A stretch of DNA of 64,000 nt, taken from Begonia masoniana. Its lineage: Eukaryota; Streptophyta; Magnoliopsida; Cucurbitales; Begoniaceae. The translations under genes were made by a program, and so were the position numbers. Positions 12,307-22,752 of this stretch are shown in pieces; position 1 is the stretch's first letter, and each line of letters opens with the position of its first letter. The stretch is taken from NCBI GenBank assembly GCA_022432975.1, contig CM039514.1:6865519-6929518 (forward strand). The letters are read 5' to 3'. Below the pieces are notes generated by a model. The model made no database searches and had not been told where the DNA came from. It was given only the letters and a program-made list of their open reading frames with translations.

Positions 12307-13718
12307 CTCCGTCAATTCACAGACAGACCCGATCGGAGTTCAATCCTGCTCTCCCCTCTAAGGTGAAATTTTTATTGTCTCCCCGGAGTTGATCTTTTCT
12401 AGCGCAGAGAGAACGATCTAGCGAGAGGCAGAATGTTATTGCCGTCCAACCAAGTACCAATACTGCACTTCTAGTACATACACTTGCTGTATTGAAGCGA
12501 ATATCCTCCGGCCACAACGAACAACAAAATAACAATAAAAATGACATTTTTTTTAGGGATACCGAGTAGGGGTGTACTGGTCCGGCCCAGTCCGTTCTGG
12601 TCCAGTCCAGTCCGGTCTGCTTTTGAGAAAAATTAAGACCGGACGAATAATATTCGATTTTTAATTTTTAGTACCGGTACTATCAAAATTTTTTTAAGGA
12701 CCGGACCAGAACTGGACCAGAATTTCGATTCCGGTTCCTGTTTTTCCATTAATCAAACAAAAAAAGTAACACGAAATTAACATCAACAAAAACAACAACA
12801 AAACTTGATTTATTGTAATCATCCCAAAACAGCAAAGACGCTGAAACATCAGCACTTTAGTGTCTCTCCAAATAATCTCTTAAACAATGTAAGGTCTTGT
12901 GCCAGCATGGTTGTTGCCACACGTTTAACTTTAGCGTTAAATAAAGTCACTTTATGTTGCTTCTTGCTACACTAAGATATCATTGTTGAAATAATAACCA
13001 TAAAGTTGAACGTCATTTGCGTGCATCTCTTGCCTAGTTTGCATCAATGTATTCATTTAAAAATTAATTTTCACTTCTTTGTACTTAAGATCATGATCAA
13101 GGGAATTATTTACATAATTTTATTGTATCTAAGCGAGAAATTCTTAAAAGCTGCATAAATTGAGAAACAATGTTAATTAGGAAATTTTATGTCTTATATA
13201 TAGACAATGATTAAATTCCAGAGTTGGGGTCGACCACTGTTTAACTCTGGCCGACCGGTGTATGACTATTACTACATTTATGAGATATGCTTGTTGAACA
13301 ATTATTTTGTCACGTTGATCACCATGTGTCTATTACAGCTTAAATTTGAAATATCAATCATATGTGACAAGACAAAATGCACAACAGAGAAGACAAAAAA
13401 CCTTAATAGGGAGAGACGATAGAGAGGGAAAGAGATAGACCTGTAAAGGTTTTTGTGTTCCTTGGTGTTCCTTTCCACCATCTTACACTAAAGTGACCCA
13501 AAAAGATTAGAGAGAGAGAACACAGAAACTTAGAAAATGTTTGAAGGATCGGTCTCAGACTAATTACACCAATTCAGTTCCTTAAGAACTTCTCTACCTC
13601 TTACAATTTCTCTCTCTCCGAGCACTCCTTTTTCTCCCTAACTCTTACACTAACTCTTCTCGTCATCTTTCTCATCTTCAATCCTCCATTTTTCAGACTT
13701 CTAAACCTCAGCAAAAAT
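12307..13718. other. Spacer between EMC2 and the trihelix pseudogene
   Basis: Contains the divergent upstream region of EMC2 and a hAT-MITE-like start at 12567 (TAGGGGTGTACTGG followed by GGTCC/GGACC repeats to about 12740). I could not find its second end. The rest, 12800-13700, is AT-rich without coding features; the last 150 bases are pyrimidine-rich, as in a leader. Confidence 0.45.
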
Positions 13719-13888
13719 GGCGGAAAAGAAGAAGAGCTGTTAATTCCTCTGAAATCGGTGGCTCAGAGGCAGAGATCGGCTGATGATAGTGAGTGTTCTA
13801 GGTCTAGTGATGAAGTTCTTTCTCTTTTGAGGATCAGATCTAATATGGAGAACTGGTTTCCTGAGTTCACTTGGGAGCATGTTTCAAG
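13719..13888 (+). pseudogene. GTL2-like trihelix transcription factor, upstream exon remnant
   Basis: One open frame encodes the segment just before and within a GT-2/GTL trihelix DNA-binding domain. It reads LLRIRSNMENWF then PEFTWEHVSR and ends at a normal donor (AG then GTACCT, 13888/13889). No in-frame ATG is found; the ATG at 13717 lies in another frame that stops after eight codons. The domain continues at 22034, on the far side of a 7.1-kb copia element that sits in the intron. In the family these are nuclear factors binding GT elements. The exon phase (two bases over) fits the downstream exon, so the two pieces were one gene. Confidence 0.8.
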
Positions 13889-13929
13889 GTACCTCCAAAA
13901 CATGTTTTTTTTTAGTTTACTTAAATTGA

Positions 13930-14590
13930 AAAATGGGTTTTAAAATTCGGTAAAAATTCTTTTGAACATGAAAATATCGATTTTTTTTTTAAAATATTTA
14001 AAATATTAATCATAGCAAACCAAACTTCCAACTATAAAAAACTTAATAATCTAAACTCTGACAGACTCGATTACCACAGCTCCACATTTTTAAAAGAGAA
14101 CAGACGACTATTTTTTTAAGCACGGCCCCCTTTTCTATTCGGGGTTGACGCGGGGTGTAGAACTCCCGTGCACTTGTGTTGCACGTGTAGAACGGGAGAC
14201 CGATCTAATAAGAATGGCCCCCCGTTCTATTCGGGGATCGACACGGGGTGTAAAACCCCCGCGCACGTGGAAACAACACGGGGGCCGATCTAAAATGAAC
14301 GGCCCACCGTGTTGTTTTCACGTGCAACGCACGTGCGCAGAGGGTTCTATACTCCCGCATTGACCCCCGAACAGAACGATGGACCGCGCTTGGAAAATGA
14401 TCACCTGTTCTCTTTGTAAAATGTGGAACAGAGGGCTATCGGACGTCTACTAGATTTAAATTGTTAGTTTTTTTTTGGATAGTTTTAAGTTTGTTTTATT
14501 ATGATTAATATTTAAGGGTTTTTTAAAAAAAATCAATCCTTTTAGGTTTAAAATAATTTTTACCCTTTAAAATTTGAGTGAAGAATTGCT
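13930..14590. repeat. Degenerate foldback (long inverted repeat) with GC-rich arms
   Basis: The left half (from about 13930) and the reverse complement of the right half (to about 14590) match over about 300 bases with many substitutions. Paired landmarks are AAATATTAATCATA, CCACATTTT with AGAGAACAG, and the GTTCTATTCGGGG block. The centre is unusually GC-rich for this region and has two direct copies of a unit starting GGCCCC. It sits directly behind the trihelix exon donor. Probably a non-autonomous foldback transposon; I could not define its target-site duplication. Confidence 0.65.
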
Positions 14591-14715
14591 GTAATTTCTT
14601 TTTTATTTTGTTAAAATAAGGAGATTTTTTTTTGTAAAAATATTCATGTTTTTCTTTTGTTTTTATACAATTCTCATCTTTTCATCAAATTAAAAGTGGA
14701 TTTTGAATTTGATGA

Positions 14716-15950
14716 TGAAAAATTACGATTAGTTCTGCGGTGTCACACAGGGTGTTACAGGATGTTACGTGTGACACCGATAATAAATGCAATGATGGAC
14801 AATATAAAAATGCAAAAATAAATGACACAGGAGGTTGGTAACGCAATTCGGCAACCAGCCTACGTCTGCGGGGCCACGCCCAGATATAAAAACATTTCTT
14901 TGAGTTCACGAAATTACAAGACAATCAGACTTATACAAATAAAGACTCCCTCTTATCTTTGTCGCCGCCTCTAGCTAATTTCCCTAAGGAAACTGTTTTT
15001 GCGAGATCCCCTCGACTTTAGAACGACCTCTCCCGAGATCTAGATAACAACAAGATCTCCTCGTTGTTGGTTCCTCTCGAAACCCGTGTTATGGCAAGAT
15101 CCCCTCGCCCACGATCAAGAACGACAAGCTCCCCTTGTCTAAGAAACAGAACTCCTCACGAGTTCGGATGCTGTCCCCTCCCGAGACAGAGCTTTAATGA
15201 AGAACAAAGAATATTGCCTCCTGTGACACCTCCTGGAACATCAGATCGAAGTCTTCGGATGCAACACACATCACACTCAATAAAAACAATGAAATCCACA
15301 TATTAGGTTGAGTGTGCAAAACAATCACTAACTCAAACGTAGAAGCGATGAGAGTGAAAGAAAAACCGACGGCTCGGAAAAACGAAGAAAACCTCCTCAC
15401 GCGTAAAAGCAAAACTCCGTCGTCAATCCATTTTCACAGAAAATGAAAACCTTAAATAGCCTTGGTAACTTCCATATCTTCAATTCGTTCAGTTACCAAA
15501 TCAAATATATCGCCGCATGGAATAAGGAAATCGAATCTTAACAAATTCGGTTGTGTGACACCACGTGTGACACTTTAGGAAAGTTTCTATAACTACTCGG
15601 ATATTCGCCCAAAAATTCAGGAAAGCATCCCATTAATCATGGGAACTCAGAGTCCATCAAATCATGTCAAATCTACAGCAAATCGGCTTTCCAAATAAAA
15701 CTTTTCCAAAAAACCAAGTGCATATAATTTTTTCAATAACTTTCCAAATATCATTGTTTCCTTATTTTTCTCTTCTACAGAATCTTTATGAATGTTGACC
15801 AGACGCCATCCAATAAACAGAATCAATTATTGCTTGATCACCAAGTATAAAATCATCAAATTAAGAAATACTGAAATTGATATATTTTCTCCATAAATAT
15901 GAATATATTTTGCCAAAAACATAATTGCCAACATATGCAAATATTTTGCA
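14716..15950 (-). repeat. 3' LTR of the copia element
   Basis: 1235 bases, read on the minus strand from TGCAAAATATTTGC to AATTTTTCA. It carries an inverted repeat with arms CGGTGTCACA (14739-14748) and TGTGACACCG (14770-14779). It differs from the other LTR by a few percent, including an 11-base duplication of the TGTGACACT motif present only in the right LTR. Confidence 0.92.
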
Positions 15951-17427
15951 TTTACAATCTCCCCCTTTGGCATTTTTTGGCAAAATCAATACTTTCATTA
16001 ACTCCCCCTGAAAATAGTAACTCCCCCTGAATTGAGACTTCAATCATCATAAAGAAATATAACTCAGCATCACATCACCATAAATCCAATCCAAAATACT
16101 CCCCTTTTTTGTCATAAAAAGACAAACATATATATCAAATAATATCAACCTCTATAAAAGCATCATAAGCACCAAATAATCACCATAGGGAGATAGCCAA
16201 AATCAAGAATATATAATATCCAGATAAGCACCAGAACCGCCATATATAAGAGAGGGAAATTGGAGAGCTAACCGTGTATTCGTGCCGTCTTCATGTTTCA
16301 TAATTTGGTCAAATAAAATCAAAAGATATTGAATTTTCAATTTTGAACAGCAAGGCCGCTATTGACTTGTTAACACCAGTTCCATGAGAAGTCGGCATCA
16401 AGAATTTCATACTTATCCGTAAGTTGTGAAGCTGGAAAATCTTTTCCATGGGGTAAGATGCGTCTGACACCCCCAGTGACACCAATTGAAACTCCTGACT
16501 TTTCAACAATTTTGGTCTCCTTAACCTGTTCCTTCACATTAGCAACTTTCTTTCTCTCGAAAATATTATCAGCAGCTTCCTTAACAGACATTTTTCCGAC
16601 AAGATCATCAAGCATCTAAGAACTACTTTCTTTTCATTTTCTATCTTCAATTACCATTTGCTGATCATTCAAAAATTCCATCTCACCTTCAAGAAACTTG
16701 ATAAAAAAAAATAACAATGCAGAATCAGAATCTGAATCTGAAGAATTAGAAACATTGTCAAAAGCTGGAACACCCTCAGGAACACCTTCCAGAACATTAA
16801 CCTGATTACTTGCCAAAAGCTTGTAGCCATTCCTAATCTCCTTCATAAACCAGTATAATGAATCTTTGAAAAATAATTCAGATCTCAGCAAGTTGGGAAA
16901 TAAACCCAATATAATAAAGATGCTCCAAACTCTATTAAAAATAGACTTCTAATTTTGCATGTCGCATACGGTGTTGCTCCACAGAATATTATAATATCCA
17001 GAATGATCACTTCCAGTAGAGGATGAGCAATACACCATAGATTGCAAAAAAAATAAAAACAAACGCCTAATGCAAGTGACGATTTTTTTTTTAAATAAAT
17101 AAAAGCAATAACCAGCTTACATAACACAGAGGCCTAGGGTAGACCTCAGCTCTTCAAACCTTACACCATCCAACGCCTTGGTGAAAATATCGGCAATTTT
17201 TTTTTCGGTCACCATATGCTCCAAATCAATAATTTTGTCCTCCACTAAAGATCAAATAAAATGATGTCGTATGTCAATATGCTTTGTCCGTGAATGCTGA
17301 ACAGGATTTTTCGAAATATTGATAGCGCTCAAATTATCACAATAAAGGGTCATGACACCCTGTGTGACACCATAGTCTTTCATCATTTGTTTCATCCAAA
17401 GAAGTTGCGTACAGCTGCTACCTGCTG
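15951..17427 (-). other. Copia 3' internal region: RNase H tail, unassigned frames and polypurine tract
   Basis: Between the RNase H end and the 3' LTR. The minus strand first gives the degraded RNase H end, up to about 17150. It is followed by short frames (16634-16909 and 16370-16615) with no family I recognise, one rich in Ser-Asp repeats. The extra length after pol fits Sirevirus-type elements, which often carry an additional frame here, but the frames are broken and function cannot be assigned. CTCCCCC blocks at 15958-16030 are the complement of the polypurine tract. Confidence 0.5.
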
Positions 17428-17482
17428 CTATATACTCTGCCTCAGCTGTAGATAGAGAAATAGAATTCTGTTTCTTGCTAAA

Positions 17483-19327
17483 CTATGACACCAAGTTGTG
17501 TCCAACATAAAAACATCCACGCGAAGTGCTTTTTCGGTCATCGGAACTTCCTGCCCAGTCAGCATCACAGTAACCCACCAGATTAGCATTAGAATCGAAA
17601 GAATACCAGATGCCATAATCAGTTGTGCCACTGACATATTTCAGAATTCGTTTAACCGACACTAGGTGTGACTCCTTCGGATTGGCTTGAAATCGAGCGC
17701 ATAAACCCACGCTATAGCAAATATCTGGTCGGCTGGCAGTAAGATATAGTAGACTTCCAATCATGCTTCTATATAAACGTGGATCAATAGCAATACCCTT
17801 TTCATCTTTAGAGATTTTCTCGTGTGTCCCAAGATGTGTAACATTACACTTCAAATTTGATTTCTTCACCCATTTTTGATAAGGGAATCTGTAGGAGGAA
17901 GCATTTCTTTTCTTCACCCATTTCTGATAAGGGAATCTGTAGGAGGAAGTATTTCTAACAGTACCAAGTCTTAGATCCGCAAGATAGTTGAAGCATGTAG
18001 AACGAATATGACCACGACGTTGGCAATAATGACATACATAAACATACTTGTTACCTTTACTGCTTGAGGCATGATAGAAACTATAGGAATTTGATTTTCT
18101 GTCAGTTCTTGGCATTCTGTTTGCAACTTGCTTTCCTTTGTAATCTACTCCCCTGTCTGACACCTGCTGTGACACCGGACTTTCTTTCACAAATTTTATC
18201 ACAGAACGATTTTCCTTTATAGCAACAATCTTTAAACCTGAACTTTCGCCTTTGAAACCCAGTCCAAACCGATTTACGCTTGATTTGCCGACATTTAAAA
18301 TATCATCGAGATTAGAAGAACCCGAATTCATCATTTTGACATTCTTCTTCACGAGGCATATCTCATTGGTTAAATCATTAACTTCATCCTGACTTGCTTT
18401 CAGCTTTGTCTCCAAATCATCAATAACATTTTGAAGATTGTTCTTCTCATCCTTCAAATTTCTAATCTGTGCGTGTAGAAGCTGATTTACTTTAACAAGC
18501 TCGGTCCATTTCTCATGCAGAAACTTATATTCTCCAATAAGATCTTCTTCTGTGACTGGTTCTTCGTCTTCATCACTATTACTAGAAAATCCGTCTGTGA
18601 CACCCTGTATAACACTGACATTTTCTTCATGTTCTATCTTTCCAGCAAGTGCCACATGGTTGCTCTGAAATTCATCTTCGTTTTCTGACTCATCCTCACT
18701 CCAGGTTGCATTCAGAGAATTCTTCTTTTTCTTCAAGGTGTTAGCATATTCTGCTTGTACATATCCGAATCCTTCACATTCTCTGCACTGAATACCTTTA
18801 TTCTTTAATGGTTGATCAGACACATAATTTTTTTCTTTGTGCTTCTTGTTGCTTGAAGAACCATTTTTGAAGTGTGTGACACCCTGCTTGACACCGCTTG
18901 TATTTCTTCCAAATCTCTTCATAACTTTGCTGAAATTCTTCGAAAGCAGGGCTAGTGATTCTTCCAAATCATCTTCATCATGCTCGTTGTAATTCTGGAC
19001 CTCTGTTTTTAAAGCAACTCCCTTTGCTTTCTTTATTTCGATGTATCCTCCAAGATTCATCTCGAAAGTTCTAAGAGATCCCATCAACTCTTCAAGCTTC
19101 ATTTTAGATACATCTTTGGCTTCTTCTATGGCAGTAACTTTATAGGCAAATCTCTGTGGTAAAGACCGTAGAGTTTTTCGAACAAGTTTTTCTTCAGAAA
19201 TCATCTCACCGAGAGCAAATGCTTCATTGGCTATATCACATAACTTTGCGTTGAACTCACCAATAGTCTCATTTTCCTGCATCTTTAAATTCTCAAATCG
19301 AGTGGTTAGCATTTGCATTTTAGACAA
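17483..19327 (-). pseudogene. Copia gag fused in frame to the end of RNase H
   Basis: One open frame of about 614 codons. It begins in the gag capsid region (UBN2 type), has a degenerate zinc knuckle (CRECEGFGYVQAEY, where the family His and last Cys are both Tyr), a coiled-coil-rich stretch, and a good CCHC knuckle (CHYCQRRGHIRSTC). It then passes directly into the pre-RNase H motif LYRSMIGSLLYLTASRPDI and the RNase H motif YCDADWAG. The protease, integrase and polymerase motifs that should lie between are absent, so a large deletion kept the frame. A direct repeat of SSYRFPYQKWVKK sits near the junction. The gag start lies further right at 20464. Confidence 0.85.
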
Positions 19328-19384
19328 CTTTACCGTAGATGTTCCTTCATAGGTGGTTTGAAGAATTTCCCATGCCCTTTTTGC

Positions 19385-20180
19385 TAGGGGTGTGCAAAAC
19401 CGGTTTCGGTTCGGTTTTGGGGAAGATCCAAACCGAACCGATCGGTTTCGGTTTTGGATTTGCCGAACCGAAACCGGTTTTGGGGCACACCAAAACCGAA
19501 CCTAAACCGAACCTAAAGTTTCGGTTTGGTTTCGGTTTTACAACCTATTTTTTTAAAAAATTAAATAATTAAAAAACAAATGTATTAACGAAAAACAGAA
19601 TCCCCTTCTCCCCAATCCCCTTCCCACGGATCAATCTTACGCCCTCTTCCTTAAAAAAAATGTATTACAACAATAAAAAACATCTCCAAAAAACATCCTC
19701 TGTGATTTTTTTACAGAGAGCAAAATCATTGATTTTGCTCTCTGTCAAACACAAAAACGAAGTCTCTAGTAAAACACAAAGCATAGCACATACCCGGTGC
19801 TCTCTGTCATGGTCGATACTCGATAGCAGAGACTGAGAGTAGAGTCGTCGCCTCGCCGGATCATCCTTGTCTTGCCGGGTCTCTAGTCGTCGCAGTCGCA
19901 GTCGCAGTTGAAGAATCGGGATTAGGTCTTCGCACTCGCTTCGGCTTCGGCTTCGCTCTTCAGTGTTCAGTCTTCAGTCTTCATCCTCATTTTAATCAAC
20001 GGTTCGGTTTCGGTTTTGCTCGGTTTCACCAAGCCAAACCGATAACCGAACCGAAGTGGCCGGTTTTGAGACATGCCAAACCGGACTTCGGTTTTCCTAT
20101 GCTAAAAACCGGTGAAAACCGAACCTAAATCACCGGTTCTGGTTCGGTTCACCGGTTCCGGTTCGGTTTGCACACCCCTA
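19385..20180. mobile_element. hAT-type non-autonomous element inside copia gag
   Basis: 796 bases with terminal inverted repeats TAGGGGTGTGCAAAACC and GGTTTGCACACCCCTA, flanked by the perfect 8-bp target-site duplication CTTTTTGC (19377-19384, 20181-20188). It is rich in GGTTCGGTTTCGGTTTT repeats near both ends. It has no transposase. It interrupts the gag frame, which resumes on both sides of the element. It must be younger than the copia insertion. Confidence 0.93.
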
Positions 20181-20464
20181 CTTTTTGCCGATTCACATGT
20201 AGAGATGAGTCTGAATTGAATTGGATCCACCCCATTAAAGATAGCGTTGAGCGCTTTTGAATTACTATTTGCCAAAGCATCCTCATTTGCGGTCCAATTT
20301 TCTTCGGGTTTTGGAGATATAATACATTCTGTATCGGTGCTTGTAGGGTGATTCCAACCTGTTAAAATAGATCTCCAAGCCTTCTCATCAAAAGCTTTAA
20401 TGAATGCCTGCATCCTTGCCTTCCAATAAGCATAATTACTCTCATCCAATAATGGTGGACGCAT
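20181..20464 (-). pseudogene. Copia gag, N-terminal part
   Basis: Starts at the ATG at 20464 about 80 bases from the primer-binding site, and reads MRPPLLDESNYAYWKARM, the typical copia gag opening. It runs to the hAT element at 20180; the remainder continues at 19384. Gag would form the virus-like particle of the element. Confidence 0.85.
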
Positions 20465-20546
20465 TGTAGAACCTCATTCTTTCATAGAATCCATCGCACA
20501 CGAACTAGAGTCTTGTCCCACTGATCTCGCTTAAGAAACAGAAGCG

Positions 20547-20564
20547 ACCCGCTTTGATACCAAT
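20547..20564 (-). other. Copia primer-binding site
   Basis: The minus strand reads TTGGTATCAAAGCGGGTC right after the LTR end ...TTTTTCA. This matches the TGGTATCAGAGC type pairing with the 3' end of initiator tRNA-Met with one substitution. Confidence 0.8.
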
Positions 20565-21807
20565 TGAAAAATTACGATTAGTTCTGCGGTGTCACACAGG
20601 GTGTTACAGGATGTTACGTGTGACACCGATGATAAATGCAATGATGGACAATATAAAAATGCGAAAATAAATGACACAGGAGGTTGGTAACGCAGTTCGG
20701 CAACCAGCCAACGTCTGCAGGGCCACGCCCAGATATAAAAACATTTCTTTGAGTTCACGAAATTACAAGACAATCGGACTTATACAAATAAAGACTCCTT
20801 CTTATCTTTGTCGCCGCCTCTAGCTAATTTCCCCAAGGAAACTGTTTTTGCGAGATCCCCTCGACTTTAGAACGACCTCTCCCGAGATCTAGATAACAAC
20901 AAGATCCCCTCGTTGTTGGTTCCTCTCGAAACCCGTGTTATGGCAAGATCCCATCGCCCATGATCAAGAACGACAAGCTCCCATTGTCTAAGAAACAGAA
21001 CTCCTCACGAGTTCGGATGCTGTCTCCTCCCGAGACAGAGCTTTAATGAAGAACAAAGAATATTGCCTCCTGTAACACCTCCTGGAACACCAGATCGAAG
21101 TCTTCGGATGCAACACACAGCACACTCAATAAAAACAATGAAATCCACATATTAGGTCGAGTGTGCAAAACAATCACTAACTCAAACGCAGAAGCGATGA
21201 GAGTGAAAGAAAAACCGACGGCTCGGAAAAACGAAGAAAACCTCCTCACGCGTAAAAGCAAAACTCCGTCGTCAATCCGTTTTCACAGAAAACGAAAACC
21301 TTAAATAGCCTTGGTAACTTCCATATCTTTAATTCGTTCAGTTACCAAATCAAATATATCGCCGCATGGAATAAAGAAATCGAATCTTAACAAATTCGGT
21401 TGTGTGACACCACGTGTGACACTACGTGTGACACTTTAGGAAAGTTTCTATAACTACTCGGATATTCGCCCAAAAATTCAGGAAAGCATCCCATTAATCA
21501 TGGGAACTCAGAACCCATCAAATCATGTCAAATCTACAGCAAATCGGCTTTCCAAATAAAACTTTTCTAAAAAACTAAGTGCATATAACTTTTTCAATAA
21601 CTTTCCAAATATCATTGTTTCCTTATTTTTCTCTTTCACAGAATCTTTATGAATGTTGACCAGACGCCATCCAATAAACAGAATCAATTATTGCTTGATC
21701 ACCAAGTATAAAATCATCAAATTAAAAAATACTGAAATTGATATATTTTCTCCATAAATATGAATATATTTTGCCGAAAATATAATTGCCAACATATGCA
21801 AATATTT
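20565..21807 (-). repeat. 5' LTR of the copia element
   Basis: 1243 bases, next to the primer-binding site. Compared with the other LTR it lacks the terminal TGCA at its outer end and has an extra ACGTGTGACACT unit near 21420. The target-site duplication GATGA follows directly. Confidence 0.92.
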
Positions 21808-22033
21808 GATGATATATCATGGTACATTGGTACTGTCTCCAAAGTCCAATCCATCGTTTAATTTGAGACGCGTTTTGGTAAGTAACATTCACCCTTTTTT
21901 GTTGATGATTATTGCTGTACTTTCATGTTTTAGAGAGAGAGAAATATGGATGGGGAATAGAGATAGAGAGAGCGAGAGAGAGAGAGAGATTTTGTACAGG
22001 TAAAGAGATTTTGTATTTTTCTCTTCTGTGTTG

Positions 22034-22514
22034 GAAGCTTGCAGAGATGGGTTTCAAAAGTAGTGCAGAGAAATGTAAAGAGAAATACGAAGAAGAGAGC
22101 AGCTATTTAAACGACATTAATTTCTGCAAAAACTACAGATTTCTCAGTGAGCTAGAAGAAGAACTCTGTCAGCCTGAAACTAATCTTCAGATTGATAAAA
22201 AGAACAAAAAACCAGAAAAATCAACAAAAGCAAGTGATCAAGAGGAAGAGATTCTCAAAACAGGTCAGATCCTGGAAGAAAACTCTGCAGGAAATGTAGA
22301 AGAAACAAGGCTGAAAATGGAGGAGTTTTTAAGGAATAAGAATAGGAAGAAGGAGAAGAAATTTGAAGTTTTTAAGGTTTTTTGCGAGGATATTGTGAAG
22401 AAAATGATGGTACAGCAAGGGGAAATGCATAATAAGCTTTTAGAAGATATGGTGAAGAGAGATGAAAAGAAAATTGCAAAGGAAGAAGAGAGAGGAAATG
22501 GAGAAGATGAATAA
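22034..22514 (+). pseudogene. GTL2-like trihelix transcription factor, downstream exon remnant
   Basis: Continues the trihelix domain with KLAEMGFKSSAEKCKEKYEE, then INFCKNYRFLSELEEELC, and later the central helix typical of GT-2 factors (FEVFKVFCEDIVKKMMVQQG, KLLEDMVKRDEKK). The expected 3' splice site just before GAAGCTT reads TG instead of AG (22032-22033). The frame shifts in the KEE...EEMEKMNKR region and stops at 22512-22514. The second, C-terminal trihelix of the family is not found. Together with the missing start and the copia in the intron this is a dead gene. Confidence 0.82.
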
Positions 22515-22606
22515 AAGATCTTGAATTCGTAGGCAATCTTCTTTGATCTTCATCGAAGCAATGGAGAATAAGCTTTTATTCTATCATGGTAAGAATTAAC
22601 TACCAT

Positions 22607-22752
22607 GGTAAATCTTCATAGATATAGAGCCAGGAAAATGGAATTTCAGCATCGGAAATCCATCATCGACGCTGCTGGGATGTAGAACACGATTATAAAT
22701 AAAGTTTAAGGAATTAAGCTCGAATCTATCAGCAGTACAACAAATCGTTTCC
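22607..22752 (-). pseudogene. Fragment of the aspartic protease gene (part of exon 7 and intron 6)
   Basis: About 145 bases matching 34620-34768, including most of protease exon 7 (minus-strand DDGFP motif) and its flanking intron. It is joined directly to truncated PP2C exon 1 at 22752; the joint shows a 3-base overlap (CGA) shared by both parents. This is not a gene but a rearrangement scar. Confidence 0.88.

Larger units (their letters stand above)
14716..21807 (-). mobile_element. Ty1/copia LTR retrotransposon, Sirevirus-like, internally deleted
   Basis: Complete outline on the minus strand: LTRs at 14716-15950 and 20565-21807, a 5-bp target-site duplication GATGA (14711-14715 and 21808-21812), a tRNA-Met primer-binding site beside the right LTR, and a purine tract GGGGGAGATTGTAAA (reverse strand) beside the left LTR. 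Gag and the end of RNase H remain, while protease, integrase and most of reverse transcriptase are missing. A hAT-type MITE lies in gag. The right LTR has lost about four bases at its outer end. The element is inserted in the trihelix intron. Confidence 0.92.
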
